Shown: positions 8,337-17,334, numbered from the stretch's first letter. The stretch is DNA of 64,000 bases from Oscillospiraceae bacterium (GCA_029007035.1 JAQXHC010000041.1:62001-126000); one strand, 5' to 3'. Notes: a model not told the origin generated them from the letters alone. A program made the numbers and translations.

Positions 8337-10367
8337 ATGAGTTACAAACTGAAAAGCATCGTTTCAGTTGCCGCAGCGGGTACTGTTGCCGTTGGTGCAT
8401 GCCTGCCCCTTTGCGGTTCGATTTCAGCTGAAACGGAAGCTGTTATCAGACCGCTCGGCACATACGAGGCAGAGGAGCTTGACATAGGCAGTCAGGATGT
8501 ATGGACCAGCGTTTATGAACATCAGCTTCCCGGTTATTCCGGCGACGGTTTTATCTACCTTTCCGCAACGCCATTTTCAATGTCTGTTGAAGTAGAAGAG
8601 GACGGGATGTACGAGATTGCAACGCGCTGTGCCCAGATCCTTTCTCAGGAGGGCAGAATGCAGACTGTTTCGATAAACGGGATCGATTACACTTATAATC
8701 TTCCATATTATGATGAATGGACTGACGTAAGTCTTGGTGTGTTCCGTCTTAAGGAGGGCGTGAACAAAATCGAATTCAAACCCGTTTACGGCTATGCGGA
8801 GTATGATACGGTTACTGTTAAAAAGGCGGAGCTTCAGGAACTGAAAAACGACCCGAATCCCTGCGACAAGAACGCAACTGATGAAGCAAGGGCTCTTATG
8901 AGCTATCTCAGCTCGGTTTACGGAAAACATGTTATCTCCGGACAGCAGGAAATCTACGGCGGCGGTCACTCTATGTCGACTACTATTCGCTACGACAAGG
9001 AGACCAATACCTGCGTTGATGCTGACGGCAAAACCTATTCCTTCGATGAATCCGAAATTGATACTGCGGATGACGGCTCAACTTTCGTATGGCACTGCTA
9101 CGATGAAAAAGGCCAGGTATATAACTACAACACGCAGAACCGCAATTACAGCTACAATTACTACGATCAGGAGATCGATTATCTTTACGACCTCACGGGA
9201 AAATATCCTGCTATCAGGGGCTTCGACTTCGGAAGCAACTGTCCTTGCTATGCCTGGGACGACGGAGTTACCGACCGTATGATTGACTGGGCTAAGAACA
9301 AGGGCGGAATCTGTACTGCTTCGTGGCACATCAATGTTCCGACTAATATGGCAGACTATACTCTCGGAGAGCCGCTTGATTTCTCAAAGACGACCTATAA
9401 CGAGAAAACCGATTTTGTTACAGCCAACGTAATGAAAGAGGGTACTGTTGAATATGAATATTTCAAGCTGTGCATGGAGAATATTGCCGCTCAGCTTCTT
9501 GAGCTTCAGGATGCGGGCGTTCCCGTTCTTTTCAGACCATGGCACGAAGCCGAGGGTAACGGCGGAGCAGACGGAAAAGGCGCGTGGTTCTGGTGGGCAA
9601 AGGAAGGCGCAGAGGTATACAAGGAACTCTGGAAATATTTCTATGATACCATGACCAACGAATATGGCATTCACAATCTTATCTGGGAGCAGAATCTCTA
9701 CGCATGGTCGGAGGAATCGGGCGACTGGTATGTAGGCGATGACTATGTTGATATTGTCGGCTTTGATAAGTATGATACAGTTTACAACCGTCACGACGGT
9801 CTCACGAGCGGACCGAATGAGGACTGCAACAGCAAGATTTTCTGGTCGCTTGTCGGATTTGTAAATAACAACAAGCTTGTTGCGATGCCCGAGAACAGTA
9901 CGATTCCGAGTGTTTCAAACATGACTGTAGAGCACGCGAACTGGCTGTATTTCTGTACATGGTACGATAACGGTCAGGATAACTTTATTTCGGGCGACAA
10001 CTACAACAATGCCGATACTGTTAAAGAGACCTACAGAAGCGACTACTGCATCACCCTCGATGAGCTTCCGGATGATCTTTACGTTTACAGCGGCGAGCGT
10101 CCTACCGATCCTACCGCGACGACTGTTCCCGACGAAAAAGACATTCTTTTCGGCGATGCAGATCTTAATGGAACTGTAAACGTAAACGACGTTGTTGCAA
10201 TTATGTGTAATGCCGCCGATCCCGCCGGCAATCCCTTTACGGATGATCAGGTGCTGGCAGCCGATGTTTATCAGCATGGTGACGGCGTAAACGGACAGGA
10301 TGCAGTATCTGTTCAGAAATTCCTTGCAAAAATCGTTTCCGAGCTTCCCGAATCATATATGGAATAA
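8337..10367 (+). CDS. Cellulosomal GH26 beta-mannanase with CBM35-like module and dockerin
   Basis: 676 residues, secreted: signal peptide with likely cleavage after Ala31 (CGSISA). Residues about 38-165 look like a CBM35-type beta-sandwich (GTYEAEELDIGS...). Residues about 170-565 are a GH26 catalytic domain: HVISGQQE, the acid/base region FRPWHEAEGNG (Glu404) followed by WFWW, then VDIVGFDKYD and a likely nucleophile in VAMPENST (Glu519). A short Pro/Thr linker leads to a type I dockerin at about 602-676 with loops GDADLNGTVNVND and DVYQHGDGVNGQD. It should hydrolyse beta-1,4-mannan chains while bound to a scaffoldin not encoded here. Exact specificity (mannanase or another GH26 activity) is inferred. 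Confidence 0.88.
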   Translation: MSYKLKSIVSVAAAGTVAVGACLPLCGSISAETEAVIRPLGTYEAEELDIGSQDVWTSVYEHQLPGYSGDGFIYLSATPFSMSVEVEEDGMYEIATRCAQILSQEGRMQTVSINGIDYTYNLPYYDEWTDVSLGVFRLKEGVNKIEFKPVYGYAEYDTVTVKKAELQELKNDPNPCDKNATDEARALMSYLSSVYGKHVISGQQEIYGGGHSMSTTIRYDKETNTCVDADGKTYSFDESEIDTADDGSTFVWHCYDEKGQVYNYNTQNRNYSYNYYDQEIDYLYDLTGKYPAIRGFDFGSNCPCYAWDDGVTDRMIDWAKNKGGICTASWHINVPTNMADYTLGEPLDFSKTTYNEKTDFVTANVMKEGTVEYEYFKLCMENIAAQLLELQDAGVPVLFRPWHEAEGNGGADGKGAWFWWAKEGAEVYKELWKYFYDTMTNEYGIHNLIWEQNLYAWSEESGDWYVGDDYVDIVGFDKYDTVYNRHDGLTSGPNEDCNSKIFWSLVGFVNNNKLVAMPENSTIPSVSNMTVEHANWLYFCTWYDNGQDNFISGDNYNNADTVKETYRSDYCITLDELPDDLYVYSGERPTDPTATTVPDEKDILFGDADLNGTVNVNDVVAIMCNAADPAGNPFTDDQVLAADVYQHGDGVNGQDAVSVQKFLAKIVSELPESYME

Positions 10368-10384
10368 TAACCAAACCGTATAAT

Positions 10385-10437
10385 ACAAGCCGAAGCAGTC
10401 CCTCTTTTGCTGCTCCGGCTTGTTTATAAATATTTTT
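10385..10437 (+). terminator. Rho-independent terminator after the GH26 gene
   Basis: ACAAGCCG at 10385-10392 pairs with CGGCTTGT at 10416-10423, and AGCAG/CTGCT pairs inside it. The tail is T-rich, ending in TTTTT at 10433-10437. Confidence 0.75.
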
Positions 10438-10513
10438 AGGGAAGTGCTGAAGAAATTCGCAAGGCAAGATGTGTACAGAGCCGAAGGGCGTGATTTAATC
10501 AGTACTGCCTTAA
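10436..10513 (+). repeat. Hairpin repeat (GGCAATACCG-type family), short copy in a 5' leader
   Basis: Left arm TTAGGGAAGTGCTG (10436-10449) can pair with right arm CAGTACTGCCTTAA (10500-10513) at 13 of 14 positions, counting G-U pairs. The right arm lies nine bases before the SD AAAGGA of the next gene. It is a divergent relative of the copies at 22.0, 47.7, 49.4, 50.3 and 56.5 kb. Confidence 0.5.
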
Positions 10514-10534
10514 TATTCAGAAAGGAAGTATATC

Positions 10535-12361
10535 ATGTTAAACCCCTCTCACAAGAAAATCAGAGCAGCAGCCGTTAGTGCAGTAATGGCTGCTGCGGCT
10601 GTGGTTTCCGCGTTTTCAATTCCCTCTGCGGAAACAGGCAGCAATAATTTTGCTGTAACCGCCGGCGCTGCTTCGGCGATTACAATCAACGACCTTCCGT
10701 CGGAGTATCAGTATGCGGCGGACTGGATATGGAATAACCGTATCACCAACGAGGACTCAACCGGCAGCAAAGCAATGCGTTATAACTCTATTTTCGACCA
10801 GATCATCGCCGGAAAGGGAACAATCAACTACGTCGTTAAGTGGCAGTCATACCGTGAGGTAACCTATGAACAGCGTCAGCAGTTCGAGACAATGCTTTCC
10901 AATTCTATCAACGACTGGACAAAATGGCTTTCCGGTTATGAAAACTGGCCGTATGACCACATCGATGTAAACGTTGTGGGCTGGGCTGTAATTGACAAGG
11001 ACTGTCTGCTCGATCTCCATGACGATGAAATTGTCTATACCGATACGAGGTATTATGACGCTCAGTATGATACTTCCAACGGTTCGGAAACTATTCCCGA
11101 CAAAGAGCCGTATGCGCCATCGGAACTTTCGAGATTCGATCATTTCAGCGATAAAAGCTATCAGTATCCCGGCGGACTTGACAAGCGCTTCGATATGTAT
11201 ATGTGGGCAACTCAGGGATTCCCGTATATCGGAGGATGCGGCGGAGACTGGGGACAGCGCCTTGGCGATTTGGCATATTTGAATATGCTCGACGGCAGCG
11301 GTCTGCACGTTTTGGAGCATGAAATCGGACACGGCTTCGGCATGACCGATTTCTACGGCGGTGAGGGAGAGTCTGACGGATTTCCGCCCGGAGGCTTTCC
11401 GACAGAGAACGGAGGCTCGCTTATGATGGCAGGCTCGTCCGCAGAGATTACTGATTTCGATGGCTGGATGCTTCGCTATATGTGGACAAAAATTAAAGAT
11501 GAAAACGGCAGATTCGATATTGAGGAGCCGTCAACAAGTCCCGAACCCACAACCGAATCAACAGAACCGATTGTAACAACTTCCGTTGTGACTGAACCTC
11601 CCGTTGAGACGACAACTGCTCCCGTATCCGGAGGAACAGAGAGCGAAACTCCGTTTACTCAGGACGAAAACGGCAACTGGAGTTTCAATGTCAACGGAGC
11701 TGACGCTGTTGAGGTCACTTTCACAGGAGCACCCTATGGCGGCGGCAGCGGAGCGCTTGGCTACTGGGATAACGAATGGTTTGAAATCACCTGGGAGGGC
11801 AATATCGACGAAAATGGAAAAATGGTAGTAACGATTGAACTCCCCGATAATCTCAGCTACGTAACATTAATGAAATATTACGCGGGCGTATGGGATAATG
11901 ACCTTCAGGATATGAAAGACATCGATCTCACCCTTGAAAATGTAAAGCTGATCTACAATGAGACTGAGACCACAACCACAGTGACAACTACCGAAACAAT
12001 TCCCGTGACGACGACATCCGAGACAACTGAAACCACTGTTGTGACGACGACCGCGGAACCGGAAACAACGACCTCGGAACCGGAAACAACGACTGCCGAG
12101 CCTGAAACGACCAGCGAAGATCCGACTGCTGCTGAAGAAATAATTTACGGCGATGCCGACCTCAGCGGAACGATAACAATAAACGATGTAGTTACGATTA
12201 TGTGTTATTCTTTGGATTATACAAGTAATCCGCTTTCTGACAAAGCCGCTGACGCAGCCGACGTATATCAGCGCGGCGACGGTATTAACGGAAGCGATGC
12301 GGTGTCTGTTCAGAAGCTGCTCGCTAAAATATTATTAACTCTTCCCGAATCCTATAAATAA
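10535..12361 (+). CDS. Secreted metzincin-like zinc metalloprotease with carbohydrate-binding-like module and dockerin
   Basis: 608 residues with a signal peptide (about 1-46). The N-terminal domain (about 47-330) has HEIGHGFGMTD at 262-272, the HExxHxxGxxD zinc site in which Asp replaces the third His (as in snapalysin-type metzincins), and a Met-turn-like SLMMAGSS at about 295-302. A Thr/Pro/Glu linker follows, then a beta-sandwich-like module at about 370-480 containing GYWDNEWFEITWEGN, which may bind carbohydrate. A second Thr-rich linker leads to a dockerin at about 535-608. The likely role is a protease or an inactive metal-binding protein on the cellulosome; no substrate can be assigned. 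ATG 10535 has SD AAAGGA. It follows the GH26 gene but is separated from it by a terminator. Confidence 0.65.
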   Translation: MLNPSHKKIRAAAVSAVMAAAAVVSAFSIPSAETGSNNFAVTAGAASAITINDLPSEYQYAADWIWNNRITNEDSTGSKAMRYNSIFDQIIAGKGTINYVVKWQSYREVTYEQRQQFETMLSNSINDWTKWLSGYENWPYDHIDVNVVGWAVIDKDCLLDLHDDEIVYTDTRYYDAQYDTSNGSETIPDKEPYAPSELSRFDHFSDKSYQYPGGLDKRFDMYMWATQGFPYIGGCGGDWGQRLGDLAYLNMLDGSGLHVLEHEIGHGFGMTDFYGGEGESDGFPPGGFPTENGGSLMMAGSSAEITDFDGWMLRYMWTKIKDENGRFDIEEPSTSPEPTTESTEPIVTTSVVTEPPVETTTAPVSGGTESETPFTQDENGNWSFNVNGADAVEVTFTGAPYGGGSGALGYWDNEWFEITWEGNIDENGKMVVTIELPDNLSYVTLMKYYAGVWDNDLQDMKDIDLTLENVKLIYNETETTTTVTTTETIPVTTTSETTETTVVTTTAEPETTTSEPETTTAEPETTSEDPTAAEEIIYGDADLSGTITINDVVTIMCYSLDYTSNPLSDKAADAADVYQRGDGINGSDAVSVQKLLAKILLTLPESYK

Positions 12362-12373
12362 TCTGATAAAATA

Positions 12374-12415
12374 TGGCTGCCGTGCTGTTTTTCACAGTTC
12401 GGCAGCTGCTTTTTT
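12374..12415 (+). terminator. Rho-independent terminator
   Basis: GCTGCCG at 12376-12382 pairs with CGGCAGC at 12400-12406; CTGT/ACAG pairs inside. A run of six T residues follows. Confidence 0.8.
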
Positions 12416-12460
12416 GTTAATAATGACAGTTTATTGTTAGTTTTTTTCTTGTTTTTTTGC

Positions 12461-12489
12461 TTTACTTTTTTGTCAGATTGTGATATAAT
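12461..12489 (+). promoter_or_regulatory. Extended -10 promoter for the VanY-like gene
   Basis: TTTACT at 12461-12466, a 17-bp spacer and TATAAT at 12484-12489, preceded by TGA, which makes an extended -10 element. Confidence 0.65.
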
Positions 12490-12532
12490 AAAAAATATAT
12501 TGAATTATTATAGCGATTGGAGCTGTTAATAT

Positions 12533-13582
12533 ATGAATAACGGAAACAAGAGGCGCGGAAGAAGAAGATACAGAGTCAGATATGACAGAATTGCTGCAGT
12601 TCTGGCAGTTTTTGTTGTTATGATCCTGCTTATCGTATCAATGACGCAGAGCTGCTCTAAGAAAAAGGATGGAAAGAATGAAGCGTCTAAAAACCCGATT
12701 ACAAGCGACTTTATTACAAATCCTCCCGAGACTGTTACCGACGCACTTGGACAGACTGTGACAGATGCATCCGGAAACAGCGTAACACAGCCTGCCTCAA
12801 CTCAGCCGATTCAGGCGGATCCGTCACAATTTGTAACTCAGAGCGTTGAATATACTCAGGTCAACAACGGCGATCTCGTTCTTGTGAATACTCTCTATCC
12901 CTACAAATTCCAGGAGGGTGACACCAATATTGTAACCCTGTACAATAATCGTAACGACTATTACGGTACAAGCGATAACGTTATTTCACTTGATATGAAT
13001 ACGATTTCGCAGATCAATGCTATGATGAGCGACTACTTCGCCGCTACGGGCAACATGGACTTTCATGTTATAGGCGGCTACCGTGACATCAACACGCAGA
13101 ATGATAAGTATAACAACGGAAAATCGCGTTTCCAGGGCGGCTATTCCGACTACCATACGGGAAGAAGCTTTGACGTTGGAATTTTCCCCAAGGGACAAAG
13201 CTCCAACTATTACAAAGAAGAGGGTATTTACGCATGGCTTGGTCAGAATGCAGCTAATTACGGCTTTATTCTGAGATATCCGCAGGGCAAGGAGGCTGTA
13301 ACCGGCGAGGACGGAAGAACATATACGTTCCGCTATGTCGGAGTTCCCCATGCAGTTTACATGAAAGCCAATAACCTCTGCCTTGAGGAATATATTGAGC
13401 AGATCAAGCAGTATACCACAAATAATCCGCTTCAGGTATCCGGCGGCGGTCACGATTACCAGGTTTATTATGTTGCTGCAGTTCCAAACAGCGCGACTGA
13501 CGTACCGGTACCGTCAAGCGCTCCGTTTAGCATTTCCGGCAATAACACGGACGGATTCATAGTTACAGTTACACTTTCTTGA
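12533..13582 (+). CDS. Membrane-anchored M15-family D-Ala-D-Ala carboxypeptidase-like protein (VanY type)
   Basis: 349 residues. A basic N-terminus and one membrane segment (about residues 23-43) precede a Ser/Thr/Gln-rich linker and an extracellular domain. The VanY zinc motif SxHxxGxxxD is present as SDYHTGRSFD (Ser205, His208, Asp214), followed by WLGQNAANYGFILRYP and FRYVGVPHAVYM, where His273 would be the second zinc His. Members trim D-alanyl-D-alanine from peptidoglycan stems. The usual PWH triplet here reads VPH, keeping the His. The gene stands alone between two terminators, so it is a single-gene unit. ATG 12533 has a weak SD (GGAGC). Confidence 0.8.
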   Translation: MNNGNKRRGRRRYRVRYDRIAAVLAVFVVMILLIVSMTQSCSKKKDGKNEASKNPITSDFITNPPETVTDALGQTVTDASGNSVTQPASTQPIQADPSQFVTQSVEYTQVNNGDLVLVNTLYPYKFQEGDTNIVTLYNNRNDYYGTSDNVISLDMNTISQINAMMSDYFAATGNMDFHVIGGYRDINTQNDKYNNGKSRFQGGYSDYHTGRSFDVGIFPKGQSSNYYKEEGIYAWLGQNAANYGFILRYPQGKEAVTGEDGRTYTFRYVGVPHAVYMKANNLCLEEYIEQIKQYTTNNPLQVSGGGHDYQVYYVAAVPNSATDVPVPSSAPFSISGNNTDGFIVTVTLS

Positions 13583-13604
13583 ATTATTTAGTTCTTTCTT
13601 ATGG

Positions 13605-13637
13605 GCTGCGGTCTGAATTTCAGTCCGCAGCATTTTT
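13605..13637 (+). terminator. Rho-independent terminator
   Basis: GCTGCGG at 13605-13611 pairs with CCGCAGC at 13625-13631, with further pairing TCTGA/TCAGT inside. ATTTTTG follows. Confidence 0.8.
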
Positions 13638-13665
13638 GTTTAAGATTAGAAAATACACATATAAT
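13636..13665 (+). promoter_or_regulatory. Putative promoter for the OppA-like gene
   Basis: TATAAT at 13660-13665 is clear. The -35 (TTGTTT, 13636-13641, spacer 18) is weak and touches the tail of the preceding terminator. Confidence 0.45.
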
Positions 13666-13703
13666 AAATACGAACAATGTCAGGATAGAACAGGAGATAA
13701 AAG

Positions 13704-15347
13704 TTGAAAAAAATTATTTCGGTACTGCTTGCCGCAGCGTTTATAATGCCGCTTGCAGCCTGCGGCTCGGACGGTTCCCAGGGCGACGGAAGCGGTCAGA
13801 TGTACAATGCTTCGCTGCCGGGAAATCCCGAGAGCCTTGATCCGCAGTTTGCTGATGACGCGGCTTCAAACACAGTTATATCCAATCTTTACAGCGGACT
13901 TATGAGTCTTGACGGCTCAGGAAATCCCGTCTGCCGCAATGCTGCAAGCTATGAGGTTTCGGAGGATCAGCTTGTCTATACGTTTCATCTCCGCGAGGAT
14001 AATTACTGGTTTTATGATTTCAGCGATGATGATATTATTGACGACGGTGAATACTTTCCCGTAACCGCGAAGGATTATATATTTGCATTTCAGCGGCTGC
14101 TTGACCCGGAAATGCATTCGCCCTATGCAGAGATGTTTTCCTGCATTGACGGAGGGGAGGAGAGCCTGAGCGGAAGAACGTCTGCGCAGGATATCGCTGT
14201 CACCTCGACCGATGATTTTACGCTTATTATCAGGCTTGCATATCCCTGTGCGGATTTCATTAACCGTCTTGCTACCAATGCGGCAGTTCCATGTAATGAG
14301 GAGTTTTTTCTCTCCACAAAGGGCCGTTATGGTCTTGATGATGATTCGGTCATGTCAAACGGAGCATTTTTCGTCCGGCAGTGGTTCTATGATCCGTATG
14401 GAAAGAACAATATCCTATATATGAGACAGAACAAGGTCAACAGCAATGATGAACACAGAGTTTATCCATCCTATCTGAGCTTCACAATCGAAAAGAATGA
14501 TGAGGATATCGCGAAGCTTTTCAAAGATGGTGATATCGATTGCATGACTGTCACCGACAGCAGTGCCTACAGCTCCAAAAAGTATAAAAAAAATGCAGTT
14601 CGCAGCACAACTCTCGGATTTATATTCAACACCGGTAATAAGACCTGTGCGGATATGAATTTCCGAAAGGCACTGGCTCTGAGCATCGACCGCAAATCGC
14701 TTGACAGCAAGATTAACAGTGATGTAACTGCAGCGGGCGGAATTATTCCCCCTGCAGTGAAGCTGCTTGGACGCAGCTATCGTGAACTTTCCGATGACAG
14801 TCCGATGTCGGTTACCGATAAGGAGCAGGCGGCGGAGCTGATTGAGTCTGCAAAGAGGAGTATCGGCGTGGAGACATTTGAACAGCTGAAAATTCTCATG
14901 ATTTCGGGCACGGCGGACAGTGCCTATGTACATTACGTGACACAGAGCTGGAAAGAATCGCTTGGAATATATATCGGGATCGAAGAGGTTTCAGCCGAGG
15001 AATTTGAAAAGCGGCTTGAAGACGGTGAGTATCAGATAGCCCTGTATCCGTTGAAAGGCTGCTACAACAGCGGTATATCTGCGCTTGAATCAACTGTGGA
15101 CTGCGAATATATAAGAACTTCCGGCGAAGCAAAAGCTGCTGTTGCCGAGCTCTGGAGATGCGGAAACGCTTCGGAGCTTGTTGAAAAATACGCATCCTGT
15201 GAAAAGCAGATTCTCGGAGAATATGGCTTCATTCCACTGTTTTATAAAAATGAGTATCTCATTACAAAAAAGGAATGTGCCGATATAATTTTCGATCCCT
15301 TTTCATATTCGGTATGCTTCCGCGAGGCTAAATATTTTGATGACTGA
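13704..15347 (+). CDS. Oligopeptide-type ABC transporter substrate-binding lipoprotein
   Basis: 547 residues, typical for family 5 binding proteins. The start is TTG at 13704 with SD AGGAGA six bases before it; no ATG is placed better. Signal peptide with lipobox LAAC (about residues 17-20). Family 5 landmarks are PGNPESLDPQFADD, SNLYSGLMSLDGSGNPV, LVYTFHLREDNYW and VTAKDYIFAFQRLLDP, the N-terminal lobe of OppA/DppA proteins. It should capture peptides or related solutes outside the membrane. No permease or ATPase genes adjoin it, so it would have to serve a transporter encoded elsewhere. It is an isolated transcription unit with its own terminator. Confidence 0.85.
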   Translation: MKKIISVLLAAAFIMPLAACGSDGSQGDGSGQMYNASLPGNPESLDPQFADDAASNTVISNLYSGLMSLDGSGNPVCRNAASYEVSEDQLVYTFHLREDNYWFYDFSDDDIIDDGEYFPVTAKDYIFAFQRLLDPEMHSPYAEMFSCIDGGEESLSGRTSAQDIAVTSTDDFTLIIRLAYPCADFINRLATNAAVPCNEEFFLSTKGRYGLDDDSVMSNGAFFVRQWFYDPYGKNNILYMRQNKVNSNDEHRVYPSYLSFTIEKNDEDIAKLFKDGDIDCMTVTDSSAYSSKKYKKNAVRSTTLGFIFNTGNKTCADMNFRKALALSIDRKSLDSKINSDVTAAGGIIPPAVKLLGRSYRELSDDSPMSVTDKEQAAELIESAKRSIGVETFEQLKILMISGTADSAYVHYVTQSWKESLGIYIGIEEVSAEEFEKRLEDGEYQIALYPLKGCYNSGISALESTVDCEYIRTSGEAKAAVAELWRCGNASELVEKYASCEKQILGEYGFIPLFYKNEYLITKKECADIIFDPFSYSVCFREAKYFDD

Positions 15348-15360
15348 TCAGGGGTTACCT

Positions 15361-15388
15361 ATACGGAGAGAAATTCTCTCCGTATTTT
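15361..15388 (+). terminator. Rho-independent terminator
   Basis: ATACGGAGAG at 15361-15370 pairs with CTCTCCGTAT at 15376-15385 around AAATT; TTTAA follows. Confidence 0.75.
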
Positions 15389-15487
15389 AATAAAAAATAA
15401 TTAATTCAGAAAAAATTAACATTTTTTATCGCTATATTATCACATACTTGGCTTATACTGGTTATATCGGACTTCCGAAATGATAAA

Positions 15488-15523
15488 AAGGGGGACGCGG
15501 TTTTATCCGCGCATGAAAAAATG
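15488..15523 (+). promoter_or_regulatory. Structured ribosome-binding site: SD and start codon separated by a hairpin
   Basis: SD AAGGGGGA (15488-15495) is 25 bases from the only sensible start, ATG 15521. In between lies a perfect hairpin, CGCGG at 15496-15500 with CCGCG at 15507-15511 and loop TTTTAT. Looping it out leaves a 9-base spacer. An out-of-frame ATG at 15513 opens an 8-codon ORF across the start. The ileS gene has the same layout. Confidence 0.5.
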
Positions 15524-16741
15524 GAAAAAAGGGAACTGAACAAGTACATAGTAATTGGTGTTATTGCAACAATTGTATGTCTGATCGTCAAAAATTTCGG
15601 GTTTGTAATCAAACTGATCAAATTTATTTTTATAGCGGCATATCCGTTGCTGCTCGGTTGTATGATCGCGTTTATTTTCAATATATTTCTCGGTTTCTGT
15701 GAAAATCACTATTTTCCGAAACGGAAAAAGGGTTTCATTGCTTACTCGCGGAGACCGATATGCCTTATTATTTCGATTGCTTTCGTTATCGCGATGTTTG
15801 CACTGCTGCTGAATCTTGTTATTCCTGAGCTTGTGAATGCTTTCAAGATTATTTCTATGGCAATTCCTGATGTTGCTGTCAAGGTCAAGGACATTGCTCT
15901 TGACTATATGGGGGATTATCCGGAAATTCAGGATAAAATAATGGCAATAGACATTAACTGGAATTCCGTAACCGAAAAGGCGATCGGATTTATCTCGGTC
16001 GGTGCAGGCGGACTTATAAGCTCAATTGCCGGCTTTATCAGCGCGTTTACGCTTTCCGTTACAAGAATCGTTATTGCGGTTATTTTCGCGGTGTATCTGC
16101 TTCTGCGCAAGGATAAGCTTAAATGCGATATCAAGCGGATTAAAAACGCATACCTCAAAGAAAAGACCAATACAATTCTGACTCATATCTTCCATACAGC
16201 CAACGAGACTTTCCGCAGCTTTTTTGTCGGACAGTTTCTTGAGGCAATTATTCTCGGACTGCTCTGTATGGCAGGAATGTATTGCTTCAAAATTCCGTAT
16301 GCTGCCATGACCGGAGCTGTTATCGGAGTTACGGCGATTATTCCAATTGTGGGAGCATATCTCGGAGCAGGAATCGGAGCGTTCATTATCTGTACCGACA
16401 GTCCTATCAAGGCGCTTGAATTTCTCATAATACTTGTAATCATTCAGCAGTTTGAGGGCAATGTAATTTATCCGAAGGTGGTCGGTTCGTCTGTCGGACT
16501 GCCGGGAATATGGGTGCTTGCCGCCGTGACCGTTGGCGGAAGTCTCTGCGGAATCATGGGTATGCTGCTCGGGGTTCCGGTTGCCGCAACGATTTATAAG
16601 CTTTGCCATGAGGAGCTTGGAATGCGTGAAGCGAGTCTTGGAATCGCTCCGCCCGAAGAACCGATGAAAGAGCCGAAGATCGTACTGAGAAAATGCGGTA
16701 AAAAGGATAAATCTCGCAAGAAGAATAACAGAAAAAAATAA
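15521..16741 (+). CDS. AI-2E family transporter (TqsA/PerM/YdiK-like permease)
   Basis: 406 residues with about eight membrane segments: paired N-terminal helices (IVIGVIATIVCLIV...), a soluble stretch at about 95-150 and a C-terminal cluster containing GAVIGVTAIIPIVGAYLGAGIG, GNVIYPKVVGSSVGLPGIWVL and GIMGMLLGVPVAATIY, all hallmarks of this permease family. The tail is very basic (KKDKSRKKNNRKK). Members export small molecules such as autoinducer-2 or ions; the substrate here is unknown. The start depends on the hairpin-spaced SD described separately. No AI-2 genes are nearby. Confidence 0.88.
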   Translation: MEKRELNKYIVIGVIATIVCLIVKNFGFVIKLIKFIFIAAYPLLLGCMIAFIFNIFLGFCENHYFPKRKKGFIAYSRRPICLIISIAFVIAMFALLLNLVIPELVNAFKIISMAIPDVAVKVKDIALDYMGDYPEIQDKIMAIDINWNSVTEKAIGFISVGAGGLISSIAGFISAFTLSVTRIVIAVIFAVYLLLRKDKLKCDIKRIKNAYLKEKTNTILTHIFHTANETFRSFFVGQFLEAIILGLLCMAGMYCFKIPYAAMTGAVIGVTAIIPIVGAYLGAGIGAFIICTDSPIKALEFLIILVIIQQFEGNVIYPKVVGSSVGLPGIWVLAAVTVGGSLCGIMGMLLGVPVAATIYKLCHEELGMREASLGIAPPEEPMKEPKIVLRKCGKKDKSRKKNNRKK

Positions 16742-16790
16742 AAACCTGTCTTTACAAGCAAATGCATACGTCTTTCCGGAGAACTTCAGA

Positions 16791-17294
16791 ATGAATATAC
16801 CGCAGAATTCTTTATCTGAAATCCTGTTTGCAGCAACTGCGGTTGTTGCTGCAATAATATTTATCGCCATTCTGTATCACTTTACTCACAGGCGCGATAT
16901 TACCAAAATGTATCGCAGGACGAATATTTTAACCGACCGCGAATATAAGTTTTATCTTAAATTGAGGGATATAGCTGACGAAGCCGGCGTAAGAATTTTC
17001 ACAAAGGTTCGTCTCGCTGATTTAGTTGAACCAAAGCCAACCGACGATGGTTCCCTCAGAATGGAATGTTTCAATAAAATAAGAGCAAAGCATATTGATT
17101 TTGCACTTGCCGATGATGATACGAATATACTCGTATTGATTGAACTTGACGACTCCACTCACGAGCGAAAAGACAGGGTCGAGCGCGATAAATTTGTGGA
17201 TGCTGTCCTTGAAAACACGGGTTATCTGCTGATCCGTACCTATGGCGATACCAATGAAATAGAAGAGTTTCTCTCGACTGAAAACATAGGCTGA
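16791..17294 (+). CDS. Membrane-anchored DUF2726 protein (nuclease-like fold)
   Basis: 167 residues. One N-terminal membrane helix (about 11-29) is followed by a cytosolic DUF2726 domain: LTDREYKFYLKLRDIAD, VRLADLV, then the conserved core IRAKHIDFALADDD...VLIELDDSTHERKDRVERDKFVDAVLENTGYLLIRT. The Asp and the ELDD..H pattern resemble the PD-(D/E)xK nuclease core, so DNA or RNA cleavage is possible but unproven. ATG 16791 has SD CGGAGA eight bases upstream. A terminator hairpin overlaps its stop codon. The upstream gene ends 49 bp earlier; co-transcription is possible. Confidence 0.7.
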   Translation: MNIPQNSLSEILFAATAVVAAIIFIAILYHFTHRRDITKMYRRTNILTDREYKFYLKLRDIADEAGVRIFTKVRLADLVEPKPTDDGSLRMECFNKIRAKHIDFALADDDTNILVLIELDDSTHERKDRVERDKFVDAVLENTGYLLIRTYGDTNEIEEFLSTENIG

Positions 17295-17318
17295 CTTTTG
17301 TCTCAGCCTATATTTTTT
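17286..17318 (+). terminator. Rho-independent terminator overlapping a stop codon
   Basis: ATAGGCTGA (17286-17294) includes the last codons and the TGA stop of the DUF2726 gene and pairs perfectly with TCAGCCTAT (17303-17311). ATTTTTT follows. Confidence 0.85.
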
Positions 17319-17334
17319 GTTGACAATTGACGGA

